Under the pieces are notes generated by a model. The model worked only from the letters and a program-made list of their open reading frames with translations, was not told where the DNA came from and did no database searches. A stretch of 40,778 nt of DNA from an uncultured Bacteroidales bacterium. Its GTDB lineage: Bacteria; Bacteroidota; Bacteroidia; Bacteroidales; Paludibacteraceae. Positions 14,798 to 22,521 of the stretch are shown one piece after another (the stretch's first letter is position 1; each line of letters begins with the position of its first letter). Position numbers and translations under genes: made by a program. The stretch covers positions 1 to 40,778 of the forward strand of contig CAMJDT010000020.1 in assembly GCA_946404495.1 (NCBI GenBank). The letters run 5' to 3'.

Positions 14798-15611
14798 ATA
14801 GCATACATATTTCCGATTCAATTACATAGTCAATATTTTTTCTTTGCAGTATTTCCTCCATACGTCGGGTATGTTCTTCACGCCTTGGATTTGTATTAGG
14901 CCACCTGTTGAATATCAACAACAAGGGTTCCTTGCTTACCTCTTTAGGTTCGCAGGTGTTAGGCAGATTGAGGTCGTTCTTGATGCACCAAAGTTTTTTA
15001 TAGTACTCGATGATTTTTGCCTCATATTCTTGAATAAAACGCCGATAAGAGTTGACCTGATCAACGACCTCAGGAGAATCATCTGACTTCTTCAACATCC
15101 TTCCGTCATCCAGCCTCTTAAGTTCTACGAAACGAATGATTCCATCGGCACATTCAATCAAATCGACCCGAATATCATAAGGATCTTCCTTGTAAGCAAA
15201 TTCTGAGTCCAAATATAGTGTATGATACTTCAATATATATTGACTTTGGATAAATTTCTCGCTCCAATTCTTCTTGTTCGTTCCCTTCTTTTGGGAATAG
15301 TATTTGGGAATACTTGCAATAATACGATCCAATACGTCATCTAATTGATCAGCGCACTCGATATAATCTTTTCCTTTGCCGTTCAAATACTTCGCGTGCG
15401 TAAAGGCTTGTACTCTCTTGTGACGTGAACAATAATGAAGACGTATTACACTACCGCCTTGATAGTACACATTGATGTTATTATCCTTGCGAATTTCGAT
15501 GTATAAATCCGGATTCGCCTTTACTTTTTCCCACCACGCGTATTTACCGCTTTTAAGTTCTGCAAAAAGTTTTGCTTTGGGATTGAGTGTTTCAAATGTT
15601 ACTTGTGCCAT
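14796..15611 (-). CDS. Unrecognised protein with a PD-(D/E)XK nuclease-like core
   Basis: 271 residues, not a family I can name. Seen: IRVDLI with D150, then FVELKR giving E163-x-K165, then DQVNSYRRFI (Q185): a D-x12-E-x-K core followed by a Gln-containing helix, the arrangement of PD-(D/E)XK nucleases. E137 could be the upstream acid. No signal peptide. The sequence is rich in Lys, Asn, Ile and Tyr and distinctly more AT-rich than its neighbours, suggesting acquisition. An earlier in-frame ATG (15677) sits on the -33 box and is rejected; MAQVTFETLN at 15611 starts 36 nt after the -7 box. No methylase or partner gene is next to it. Confidence 0.65.
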   Translation of the reverse strand: MAQVTFETLNPKAKLFAELKSGKYAWWEKVKANPDLYIEIRKDNNINVYYQGGSVIRLHYCSRHKRVQAFTHAKYLNGKGKDYIECADQLDDVLDRIIASIPKYYSQKKGTNKKNWSEKFIQSQYILKYHTLYLDSEFAYKEDPYDIRVDLIECADGIIRFVELKRLDDGRMLKKSDDSPEVVDQVNSYRRFIQEYEAKIIEYYKKLWCIKNDLNLPNTCEPKEVSKEPLLLIFNRWPNTNPRREEHTRRMEEILQRKNIDYVIESEICML

Positions 15612-15646
15612 ATTAGTGGGTATTTGAGATTTTATCAATTTTGCTG

Positions 15647-15677
15647 CAAAGGTACTGCTTTTTTCTGATGTATGCAA
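15647..15677 (-). promoter_or_regulatory. Promoter of the nuclease-like gene
   Basis: Minus strand: TTGC (15677-15674), 19 bp including A6-GCAG, TACCTTTG (15654-15647). Confidence 0.88.
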
Positions 15678-15715
15678 ATAAAATCGCAGAATTTATTACA
15701 ATCCTGCGATTTTAT
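15678..15715 (-). terminator. Terminator of the DUF4465 gene, abutting the next promoter
   Basis: ATAAAATCGCAG (15678-15689) is the perfect 12-nt reverse complement of 15704-15715, with a 14-nt loop. In minus-strand RNA the stem ends in a T-rich run (GATTTTATTTG). Its last base touches the -33 box of the downstream promoter. In the remaining spacer up to 15786 there is a degenerate ggctatt/ggcatta-type repeat with a GCATTGGC/GCCAATGC stem. Confidence 0.8.
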
Positions 15716-15717
15716 CT

Positions 15718-15777
15718 GGCTTTGGCTATTGGCATTAGCATTGGCTATCTCGGCTAACGCCAATGCCAACGGCCAAT
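15718..15777 (-). repeat. Degenerate 6-7-nt repeat with internal dyad
   Basis: Repeated words ttggcta, ttggcat, tagcatt, ggctatc and then their complements (acgccaatgccaacggccaat). GCATTGGC and GCCAATGC can form an 8-bp stem. It is the spacer directly after the DUF4465 gene and is another member of the gene-border tract class, here with a dyad. Confidence 0.6.
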
Positions 15778-15786
15778 GTTACTTTG

Positions 15787-16590
15787 TTAACGAACCTCTG
15801 CGCCGAGGGCGTTGTAGAGACGACCATCACGGTTGATGTAGAGGACACCGTTGATGATGACTTTCTGAGCTTTCTCGGTTACGATAGCATCCTCCAGACC
15901 TTGCTCAATGGCGTAGGTGAGGTCATCCATGCAGAAGTAAGCGGGAGTGGTCATGCCGTACGAATTGTTACGGGTGCTGGACATTGCGAACGAGAGTTCG
16001 GTAACGGCACCGAGTGCAGTGAGGTCCACCTTGGTCCACTCTTGGATGTAAGAGCCGTCCTTGGCCAGATAGAAATCGATGCTATCGGTCATGGTTGCAC
16101 CGTTCCAACCGTAGATGGTCAGTTTGAACCAGTCATCAGCCGTAAACGGACCTTGGGTCATGCCGTCGCTAACGGTGATGGCGTGCTCTGCGTAGGTGGT
16201 GTTGTTGATGTAGAAACAATCCAGTTTCTTAGCCTTATCGCCGGCTACGCTTACGCGGTCGCCACCATACCAAGAGGCATACCAAACAGCAAAGTTATCA
16301 CCGCTGTGGGCTTGGCCACCTACAACCTGATAAGCGTCGTCGAAGGACTGCCAATCGGTATCGGTGTGGTTGGATACCACGAAGCCGTAGTAGTACGCAT
16401 CTCCCCACGAGGTGTCCACATACTGACCGAACAGGAAATCACCGGATGTGAAAGTACCGGTTTCATCCATCAGGTACTGGCTGTTGGCGGAATCGGGAGT
16501 GATAGCGGCCTCTTCGAAATCAGCCACGGCGTTTTGTGCAAACATGTTTACTGAGAGAAACATGCAAAGAGCGAAGTAAAACTTCTTCAT
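15787..16590 (-). CDS. Secreted DUF4465 domain protein
   Basis: 267 residues. Signal peptide MKKFYFALCMFLSVNMFAQ, then a beta-rich DUF4465 domain (residues 25-230): typical pieces are GTFTSGDFLFGQYVDTSWGD, YYGFVVSNHTD, HSGDNFAVWYASWYGGD and the end STRNNSYGMTTPAYFCMDDL. DUF4465 is a jelly-roll-like domain of Bacteroidetes and Planctomycetes surface proteins, perhaps carbohydrate-binding. The last 30 residues (QKVIINGVLYINRDGRLYNA, then LGAEVR) resemble the sorting/anchoring tails of this order. It has its own promoter and a perfect terminator, so it is a single-gene unit. Confidence 0.82.
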   Translation of the reverse strand: MKKFYFALCMFLSVNMFAQNAVADFEEAAITPDSANSQYLMDETGTFTSGDFLFGQYVDTSWGDAYYYGFVVSNHTDTDWQSFDDAYQVVGGQAHSGDNFAVWYASWYGGDRVSVAGDKAKKLDCFYINNTTYAEHAITVSDGMTQGPFTADDWFKLTIYGWNGATMTDSIDFYLAKDGSYIQEWTKVDLTALGAVTELSFAMSSTRNNSYGMTTPAYFCMDDLTYAIEQGLEDAIVTEKAQKVIINGVLYINRDGRLYNALGAEVR

Positions 16591-16660
16591 AAATAAATGT
16601 TTGTTAGTTAATTAGTAAAAATAATTATACCTAACAGATCTAAGTTGTTGTTTTGGGCCG

Positions 16661-16691
16661 CAAAATTACTGCTTTTTTGCGACATACACAA
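16661..16691 (-). promoter_or_regulatory. Promoter of the DUF4465 gene
   Basis: Minus strand: TTGT (16691-16688), 19 bp with A6-GCAG, TAATTTTG (16668-16661). The leader is about 65 nt. Confidence 0.85.
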
Positions 16692-16741
16692 ATAAAAATG
16701 CATTTTTCTTACCAAAAAACATCATTTTATGCAAAAAAAAT

Positions 16742-16772
16742 TTTGTCATATCAAAAAAAAGCCGTACCTTTG
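16742..16772 (+). promoter_or_regulatory. Promoter of rpmH
   Basis: TTTG at 16742-16745, 19 bp including A8-GCCG, TACCTTTG 16765-16772. It leaves a leader of about 95 nt before rpmH; this leader contains a small GGCT..AGCC dyad at 16839-16851. Confidence 0.82.
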
Positions 16773-16872
16773 CACGCTTTTTCGCTTAACGGCTACTGCG
16801 AATTGGCGCTATTACGAGTTAATAACCCCCAAATCCGGCTGAAGAGCCGGCATAATAAAACCAAGAAGAAAA

Positions 16873-17031
16873 ATGAAACGTACATTCCAACCTTCGCAAC
16901 GCAAGCGTCGCAACAAACACGGTTTCCTTGAGAGAATGGCTACCGCCAACGGTCGTCGCGTACTGGCTGCCCGTCGCGCTCATGGTCGTAAGAAACTGAC
17001 CGTAGCAGACGAAGGCCGTCACAAATATTAA
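16873..17031 (+). CDS. rpmH: 50S ribosomal protein L34
   Basis: 52 residues: [20 protein letters not shown] start, then [20 protein letters not shown], the invariant L34 core, with a short C-terminal extension ending GRHKY as in other Bacteroidetes. It is separate from rnpA/yidD here (7 kb away). It is followed by a strong terminator at 17064-17098. Confidence 0.97.
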   Translation: MKRTFQPSQRKRRNKHGFLERMATANGRRVLAARRAHGRKKLTVADEGRHKY

Positions 17032-17063
17032 TCACCAGATTAATACGTCAAATCAAGCATAAA

Positions 17064-17098
17064 CAGGGAAAAGAGACGCGTCTCCTTTCCCTTGTTTT
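17064..17098 (+). terminator. Intrinsic terminator after rpmH
   Basis: GGGAAA (17066-17071), then the palindrome GAGACGCGTCTC (17073-17084), then TTTCCC (17086-17091) form a long stem with one mismatch, followed by TTGTTTTG. It lies 34 nt after the rpmH stop. rbfA begins 18 nt later, so either readthrough or a non-canonical promoter must serve rbfA. Confidence 0.88.
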
Positions 17099-17116
17099 GC
17101 AAAACACCAAACAACT

Positions 17117-17452
17117 ATGCAAACAACCAGACAACACAAGATCGCTCGCCTGATCCAGAAAGACATGAGCGATATATTTTTAAGGTACGCGCGCGCGTTG
17201 CACGGAGTGTTGATCTCCGTGAGCGAGGTACGCGTGTCGCCCGACTTGAGTGTGGCGAATATCTATCTGAGCATCTTTCCGCAGGATAAGGTGCAGGATA
17301 CGATGACGCACATCGAGGAGGACAAGGGTAAGATTCGCGGTGAGCTGGGTGCGCTGGAGCGCCATCAGCTGCGCGTGATTCCCGAGCTGCATTTCCACCT
17401 GGATGAGACCATCGACCGGATGGAGCGTATAGACCAGTTATTGCACCAATAG
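17117..17452 (+). CDS. rbfA: Ribosome-binding factor A
   Basis: 111 residues with the KH-like RbfA fold: RQHKIARLIQKDMSDIFLRY, VSEVRVSPDLSVANIYLSIF and the helix-strand end VIPELHFHLDETIDRMERID. RbfA helps 16S rRNA 5'-end maturation and 30S assembly, especially in the cold. It is placed directly upstream of the LolC/E-like permease; the stop TAG is at 17450-17452, and the permease coding sequence starts at or before this point in the +1 frame. Confidence 0.94.
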   Translation: MQTTRQHKIARLIQKDMSDIFLRYARALHGVLISVSEVRVSPDLSVANIYLSIFPQDKVQDTMTHIEEDKGKIRGELGALERHQLRVIPELHFHLDETIDRMERIDQLLHQ

Positions 17453-17534
17453 TATCGCCTATATCGAGACACATATCGCGTGGCGGTATCTGTGGGCCAA
17501 GAAGAGCCACAATGCCATCAACATCGTCAGCGGC

Positions 17535-18689
17535 GTGAGCGCCGTTGCCGTTTTGGTGGTGACGGCAGCGTTGGTGTGCGTATTGAGCGTGATGAACGGT
17601 CTGGGCAGCGAGGTAGAGAAGATGTTCTCCCGATTCGATCCCGACCTGCATATCACGGCGGCGGAGGGTAAGTCGTTCTCCATAGAGGATGAAGCCCTGC
17701 TATCTGTGCAGACGATGGACGAGGTGGCGGTAGCGGCTATCACGATTGAAGAGACGGCACTCGTTGAGTTTGAGGACCACCAGATTCCCGCGCTCATCAA
17801 GGGAGTGGATACCGCCTATCAGGCACTCACGGATATCGATTCGATCATCGTGGACGGCAACTACAGCGTCTTTGACGGCGCCTTCGAACGCACGGTGGTC
17901 GGTCAGGGGCTGGCATGGCAGTTAGGTCTCGGCGCGCATTTCATCAAGGCCATCCATCTCTACGCCCCGCGGCGAACGGGACGGGTCAACCTGATGCGAC
18001 CCGATCAGGCATTCGAGCAACGCAGTTGCTTCGTGGCCGGCATATTTGCCGTCAATCAAGTGGAATACGACGATAAGATGATGCTCGTGTCGCTGCCCCT
18101 TGCCCGCGAACTCTTCTCCTATAGCAACAGCGAGGCGACGGCGCTGGAACTTAGGCTGCGCCCCGACGCCAATGTGCAGAAGACCAAGAAACAGATCCGC
18201 CGACTCATAGGCGAAAACTATATCGTACAGGATCGCTACGAGCAGCAGGAGGACTTCTACCGCATTCTCCGTATCGAGAAATGGCTGACCGCCTTGCTCT
18301 TCTTCTTCATACTGCTGATCGCGGCGTTTAACCTGATCGGCAGCCTGACGATGCTGATGCTGGATAAGCAGGAGGATATACGGACACTGCGTAACATCGG
18401 TGCCGACAATCGGATGATACGCCGTATCTTCACGCTGGAGGGATGGCTCATCTCTGCGACCGGTGCCGTGTTGGGATTGGTTCTTGGACTAATACTCTGC
18501 CTCATTCAGCAGGAGTTCGGACTCATCCGTCTCGGCTCCGGCACCGAATATGTCCTCTCGGCCTACCCCGTGCGCGTAGAGCTTACGGATCTCATCGTGG
18601 TCATGACGGTAGTCCTGCTCATCGGTTTTGTGGCCGCACTTATTCCAACCCGTCAATTGAAAGATGACTATGCTTCAACGAATGAATAA
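17535..18689 (+). CDS. LolC/LolE-like ABC transporter permease (FtsX fold); N-terminus uncertain
   Basis: At least 384 residues. Organisation: a first membrane helix, a large periplasmic MacB-like core (residues 30-245) and three C-terminal helices of the FtsX domain (LTALLFFFILLIAAFNLIGS, GWLISATGAVLGLVLGLILC and LIVVMTVVLLIGFVAALIPT). Such permeases move lipoproteins or similar substrates out of the inner membrane with a LolD-type ATPase, which is not in the window. GTG 17535 is the first usual start codon, but clear family sequence lies in frame upstream: AWRYLWAKKSHNAINIVSG (17478-17534), with the frame open back to 17433 and containing no ATG, GTG or TTG. The true start may be an ATC (17454 or 17463), or there may be recoding from rbfA. 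Confidence 0.85.
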   Translation: MSAVAVLVVTAALVCVLSVMNGLGSEVEKMFSRFDPDLHITAAEGKSFSIEDEALLSVQTMDEVAVAAITIEETALVEFEDHQIPALIKGVDTAYQALTDIDSIIVDGNYSVFDGAFERTVVGQGLAWQLGLGAHFIKAIHLYAPRRTGRVNLMRPDQAFEQRSCFVAGIFAVNQVEYDDKMMLVSLPLARELFSYSNSEATALELRLRPDANVQKTKKQIRRLIGENYIVQDRYEQQEDFYRILRIEKWLTALLFFFILLIAAFNLIGSLTMLMLDKQEDIRTLRNIGADNRMIRRIFTLEGWLISATGAVLGLVLGLILCLIQQEFGLIRLGSGTEYVLSAYPVRVELTDLIVVMTVVLLIGFVAALIPTRQLKDDYASTNE

Positions 18690-19209
18690 ATCCATACTCC
18701 TGCTCCTCGCTACGCTATGCCTGGTGGCCTGCGGCGACGGAGGCCAAGACGTCGAACCTGAGACCAAACCCGTAGCTGACACTGTGCTGACGCTGATGAA
18801 ACTGCAGAACCACGGTCAGTGGTATGCATCCATCGACCGCAATGTCCTCTCGCTGGACCTCTATAGCAGCGGGCTCTCGTTCAATGACAAGGGTTATATC
18901 CAGGGCACCGGCACCAACCTCTATTTCTCCGATATCTTCGTCACATTGGAGGATACCCTGCTGACAGAGGGCGAATACACCGTGGATAGCACCACGTTGG
19001 TGCATACAGCCTTGCCCGGACTGCAGTTAGACGGCTCAGCAGCCGGCGCATATCTGCTGCTCATCGAAGACAGCCGCATCCGTCAGATCATCCTCATCAA
19101 GGAGGGCACTTTTACCGTCGAACAAGACGACAGCCTACGTCTTGATTTCCGGCTCACGACCGCCGATGACCAAACCTACCACGCTACCTATGTCGGGAAT
19201 CCTGAGTGA
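18682..19209 (+). CDS. Hypothetical lipoprotein
   Basis: 175 residues starting MNKSILLLLATLCLVACGDG: a signal peptide with lipobox LVAC (C17), so a lipid-anchored envelope protein. The mature part is beta-rich, with patterns such as DRNVLSLDLYSSGLSF and GEYTVDSTTL, and has no family I can name. Its start overlaps the permease gene by 8 nt and its end overlaps xerD by 20 nt, so it is translated as part of a packed rbfA-permease-lipoprotein-xerD unit. A longer form starting at 18664 is possible but gives a poorer signal peptide. Confidence 0.72.
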   Translation: MNKSILLLLATLCLVACGDGGQDVEPETKPVADTVLTLMKLQNHGQWYASIDRNVLSLDLYSSGLSFNDKGYIQGTGTNLYFSDIFVTLEDTLLTEGEYTVDSTTLVHTALPGLQLDGSAAGAYLLLIEDSRIRQIILIKEGTFTVEQDDSLRLDFRLTTADDQTYHATYVGNPE

Positions 19210-20086
19210 ATATCATCAGTACCTGCGCCTGGAGCGCAATATGTCGGAGAATACCATCGAAGCCTACGAGAGAGACCTCGCCAAACTTGCGCGCTATCTC
19301 AAGGACAAGGCGGATGGCAAACCCGTGGAGCGTGCGGCGTACGAGGACCTGGAGGCCTTCGTCTACGACACCTTCGGCAAAGCAGCCAATTCGCGTACGC
19401 AGGCTCGCGTCATCGCCGGTCTGCACTCCTTCTACCGTTTTTTGCTCTATCACCGTTATCGCGACGACGATCCTTCCGAACTCATCGAGACGCCCCGCAA
19501 GGAGATGCACCTGCCTGAGGTGCTGAGCCTGGAGGAGATCAACCGCCTCGTCTCGGCTATCGACCTCTCTACGCCCGAGGGCAACCGTAATCGCGCGATC
19601 ATCGAGATGCTCTACGGCAGCGGTCTGCGCGTGAGTGAGTTGGTTGGTCTGAGGCTGAGCGATATGTACCGCACGGAGGGCTATATGCTCATCCGCGGTA
19701 AGGGCTCCAAGCAACGCCTGGTGCCTATCTCGCCCGAAGCGGAGAAATGGTTCGACTTCTGGATGCAGGACCGTTGCCACCTGACAATCCACCCCGATGA
19801 TGTGGATATCGCCTTCCTGAACCGTCGCGGCAGACACCTCACCCGCATGATGATCTTCACCATCATTCGTCGGCTCGCCGCTGCGGCCGGAATCCAAAAG
19901 ACCATCTCGCCGCATACCCTCAGGCATAGTTTTGCCACGCACCTCCTGCAGAACGGTGCCGACCTGCGTATCATACAGCAACTGCTCGGACACGAGGATA
20001 TCACCACCACCGAGATCTATACCCACGTCGATATTCAGGATCTGCGTCAGGCTATTCTCAAATATCATCCGGCGAATAAGGGGTAA
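19190..20086 (+). CDS. xerD: Tyrosine recombinase XerD
   Basis: 298 residues, standard size. N-terminal SAM-like DNA-binding domain (1-100, YLRLERNMSENTIEAYERDL) and C-terminal catalytic domain with R147 (GSGLRVSEL), K171 (RGKGSKQR), H242 and R245 (HTLRHSFATHLL), H268 (LLGHEDITTT) and nucleophile Y277 (EIYTHV). It resolves chromosome dimers at dif with a partner Xer protein. No integrase-type arm domain and no element borders are present, so a housekeeping role is likely. ATG 19190 gives the family N-terminus. The stop codon is directly followed by a heptanucleotide tract. Confidence 0.92.
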   Translation: MSGILSEYHQYLRLERNMSENTIEAYERDLAKLARYLKDKADGKPVERAAYEDLEAFVYDTFGKAANSRTQARVIAGLHSFYRFLLYHRYRDDDPSELIETPRKEMHLPEVLSLEEINRLVSAIDLSTPEGNRNRAIIEMLYGSGLRVSELVGLRLSDMYRTEGYMLIRGKGSKQRLVPISPEAEKWFDFWMQDRCHLTIHPDDVDIAFLNRRGRHLTRMMIFTIIRRLAAAAGIQKTISPHTLRHSFATHLLQNGADLRIIQQLLGHEDITTTEIYTHVDIQDLRQAILKYHPANKG

Positions 20087-20121
20087 CGGTTATAGGTTAT
20101 TGGTTATAGGTTATAGTTAAT
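20087..20121 (+). repeat. Heptanucleotide tract between xerD and the DUF5686 gene
   Basis: Five units: cggttat, aggttat, tggttat, aggttat, agttaat. The first base follows the xerD TAA, and the ATG start of the next gene (20120-20122) is formed by the last unit. Closely similar to the tract inside the LD-carboxypeptidase gene. Confidence 0.9.
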
Positions 20122-22489
20122 GGCGATAGTTGAAAGGAGAGATAGGAAATGGTGGATAGGATGCATAGTCCTTTCATTTTTCATCTTTCATCTTTCACCT
20201 CTCTTTGCGGCTGAGACGACGCTTGTCGGCGAGATCTACGATGCCAAAACCGGTGTGCCTATTGCGAATGTGAACCTCTCGCTCGTAGGAACAACAATCG
20301 GTACCACCACCAACACGGAGGGTATCTTCCTCTTGCGTGCCGACCTCAATCGTCGTACGACGCTCGCCGTGTCGGCTATCGGATATAAGACGCAGCGCAT
20401 CAAGGTGGAGCCGGGCATCAGTGCCGGTATCGATATTGCGCTTGAGGAGAAGACCACGCAACTGGAGGATGTCTTTATCCTGCCGGGCGCCAATCCTGCG
20501 CTACCGTTGATGGCTCGTGCCCGCGCTTTGCGCAAGCAGAATGCGGTAGCCTACGAGGTTGCGCAGACGGATCAGGTAACGGACGTCTATGTGAGCGATA
20601 TCCAGGCTCGTCATTTGAAGCGACGCCTATGGCATCAACTCTCCGACGGCTTCATCCCGATGGACGACTCTACGTACCTGTTGCCGCTTTACCACAGCGA
20701 GATGAGCAACGGCGAGAAGCACACGCAGGCCCTCATCCTCTCCGAGGCGGACTACCAGGCGCAACTCGCGTACCTCGATCATACGCCCGATTTCTATCGC
20801 AACACGATCGCCTTCTATGGCGCGAACTTCCTCTCGCCCCTTGCGGCGGAAGGCAACGCCTACTATCGTTACTACCTCGCGGACAGTATCCTGACGGAGG
20901 ACGGACGCAAGGCTTACATCGTAGATTTCCGCACCAAGAATCCTTTCTATCCCACCTTCAACGGTACGATGACCCTGGATTCGCTCACCTGCGCTCTCCT
21001 CTCGATCGATGCTACTGTCTCGCCGCAGGTCAATATCAACTACCTCCGCGGCCTCACTTTCCGGCAGACGTTTCAGCCGTCAACGGCTCAATATCAGCTG
21101 TCAACTGCCGAAGCGGATCTGCTGCTGGACTATGCCGTTAGAATCGATACCTCGCGCACGTTGCCGACCATCTATATCCGTCATCGCGCCTCCACCGCCG
21201 CTGCATCCGAACAGCAGCATCTGACTACGGCGCACGATAGCATACAGGATATGCAGACCGTAGCGGATATGCCGCTCATCCGCGTAGCGGATTTCTTTGC
21301 CAAGACGATCCTGACCGGATATATCCCGGCCGGCAAATGGCTCGAGGTGGGAAATATCAACCAGCTCTTCCGTGTCACGCCTACCGAGGGCGTGCGCCTC
21401 GGTATAGGTCTGCGCACGAGCGAGCAACTCATGAAGAATGTATGCATAGATGCTTATGCAGGCTACGGATTCCGCGACCAGGCCTTCAAGGGTGGGGTGG
21501 GACTGCACCTGAATCTGCCTACGCCGCATTGGCATCAACTGCATCTCACCTTCTCCGACGACTACCGTTGGCTGGATCGCTTGGGACTGAGCGACAGTTA
21601 CCTCGAGAATGCCTCGCTCTTCCGTCAGCGCGATTTTACCACAGCCCTCACACAGGCCTTTGTGCCCGCATCCAAGGTCAGCTATAACAGTCAGATACGC
21701 GTGCGCGAATTTCGACTGAGTTCCTCCAACGAGTGGACCGACTACCTCGAGCAGGATATCTACGGCTCCGTTGCCCGCGTGAGTCAGGGGCGGAAATGGT
21801 TCGACTACAGTTGGCAGGATGATTTCCTGATGACCTCTGTCGGCACGCTGCTGCGACTATCTTTTGATGAGCGTAAGGTGGACCTCTTCTTCCGCCGCAT
21901 CCACGTATACGGTCGTCTGCCGATTCTCTATCTTGGTCTCGAGACCGGTACGATCCGCACCTCCGTCCTCTCCACCTACCGCCTCTACGGACGACTCCAA
22001 ATGCTCGTGCGTCAGGAGGTACCGCTCGGAATGATGGGACGTCTGGATTATCTCTTCGAAGCCGGACTTGTCCTCGGGCGCGTACCCTATCCGATGCTCG
22101 AGACCTTCAGCGCCAACCAGTCGGTAGCCTATGCCCTCGACCGCTTTACGCTGATGCATAACTTGCAGTACGGTGCTGACCGCTATATGCTGCTCCATAT
22201 GAAATGGAACGGCCGCGGTTGCCTGTTCAACCTCATACCGGGTGTGCGTTATCTCCACCTGCGCGAACTCGCTACTTTTAAGATTGCCTGGGGAGGTCTG
22301 AGCGAAAAAAACAGGCCGGAACAATCCGACCTGTATCAATCGCTGACGGTGCCCTATGTGGAGATAGGTGTAGGTATCGGCAATATCCTGCGAATCTGCG
22401 ATATTCACTCCGTCTGGCGTCTCACACATCGCAACGAACCCGCCTCACCCAACTGGGCTATCCGATTCAGTTTGCAGTTGGATAATTAA
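20120..22489 (+). CDS. DUF5686 family outer-membrane protein with carboxypeptidase-like domain
   Basis: 789 residues. Signal peptide (core LSFFIFHLSPLFA, residues 18-30), a carboxypeptidase-D-like regulatory beta-sandwich (35-115, GEIYDAKTGVPIANVNLSLV), then the large DUF5686 region ending in beta-strands with many aromatic residues, consistent with an outer-membrane barrel. Known for the family: Bacteroidetes surface proteins, function unsettled. Odd points: the ATG is part of one heptanucleotide tract, the signal-peptide core is encoded by another (20171-20205), and a third short one (21078-21105) encodes QLSTAEAD-like residues in the middle. The stop is again border-like (TTGGATAATTAA). 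Confidence 0.82.
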   Translation: MAIVERRDRKWWIGCIVLSFFIFHLSPLFAAETTLVGEIYDAKTGVPIANVNLSLVGTTIGTTTNTEGIFLLRADLNRRTTLAVSAIGYKTQRIKVEPGISAGIDIALEEKTTQLEDVFILPGANPALPLMARARALRKQNAVAYEVAQTDQVTDVYVSDIQARHLKRRLWHQLSDGFIPMDDSTYLLPLYHSEMSNGEKHTQALILSEADYQAQLAYLDHTPDFYRNTIAFYGANFLSPLAAEGNAYYRYYLADSILTEDGRKAYIVDFRTKNPFYPTFNGTMTLDSLTCALLSIDATVSPQVNINYLRGLTFRQTFQPSTAQYQLSTAEADLLLDYAVRIDTSRTLPTIYIRHRASTAAASEQQHLTTAHDSIQDMQTVADMPLIRVADFFAKTILTGYIPAGKWLEVGNINQLFRVTPTEGVRLGIGLRTSEQLMKNVCIDAYAGYGFRDQAFKGGVGLHLNLPTPHWHQLHLTFSDDYRWLDRLGLSDSYLENASLFRQRDFTTALTQAFVPASKVSYNSQIRVREFRLSSSNEWTDYLEQDIYGSVARVSQGRKWFDYSWQDDFLMTSVGTLLRLSFDERKVDLFFRRIHVYGRLPILYLGLETGTIRTSVLSTYRLYGRLQMLVRQEVPLGMMGRLDYLFEAGLVLGRVPYPMLETFSANQSVAYALDRFTLMHNLQYGADRYMLLHMKWNGRGCLFNLIPGVRYLHLRELATFKIAWGGLSEKNRPEQSDLYQSLTVPYVEIGVGIGNILRICDIHSVWRLTHRNEPASPNWAIRFSLQLDN
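20171..20205 (+). repeat. Translated heptanucleotide tract encoding a signal-peptide core
   Basis: Five units: ctttcat, ttttcat, ctttcat, ctttcac, ctctctt. They are read as LSFFIFHLSPLF. A change of one unit would shift the frame and abolish the protein. Confidence 0.88.
21078..21105 (+). repeat. Short degenerate heptanucleotide tract inside the DUF5686 gene
   Basis: cgtcaac, ggctcaa, tatcagc, tgtcaac: a degenerate version of the tcaactg/tcaatta words seen at gene borders, here in the reverse (stop-free) orientation and translated as STAQYQLST. Confidence 0.6.
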
Positions 22490-22493
22490 AAAT

Positions 22494-22521
22494 ATCCATT
22501 ATCCATTATCAATTGTCAACT
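22494..22521 (-). repeat. Heptanucleotide tract between convergent DUF5686 and sirtuin genes
   Basis: Units atccatt, atccatt, atcaatt, gtcaact on the plus strand. On the minus strand it encodes the sirtuin C-terminus QLTIDNG and its TAA stop (22501-22499). Confidence 0.88.

Noticed and set aside
15612..15677. N-terminal extension of the nuclease-like gene from ATG 15677
   Set aside because: It would start in the -33 box and span the -7 box of the gene's own promoter.
20629..21141. Plus-strand 170-codon frame within the DUF5686 gene
   Set aside because: An Arg/Pro/Leu-rich overlapping frame, the usual artefact in a GC-rich gene; no start context or motif.
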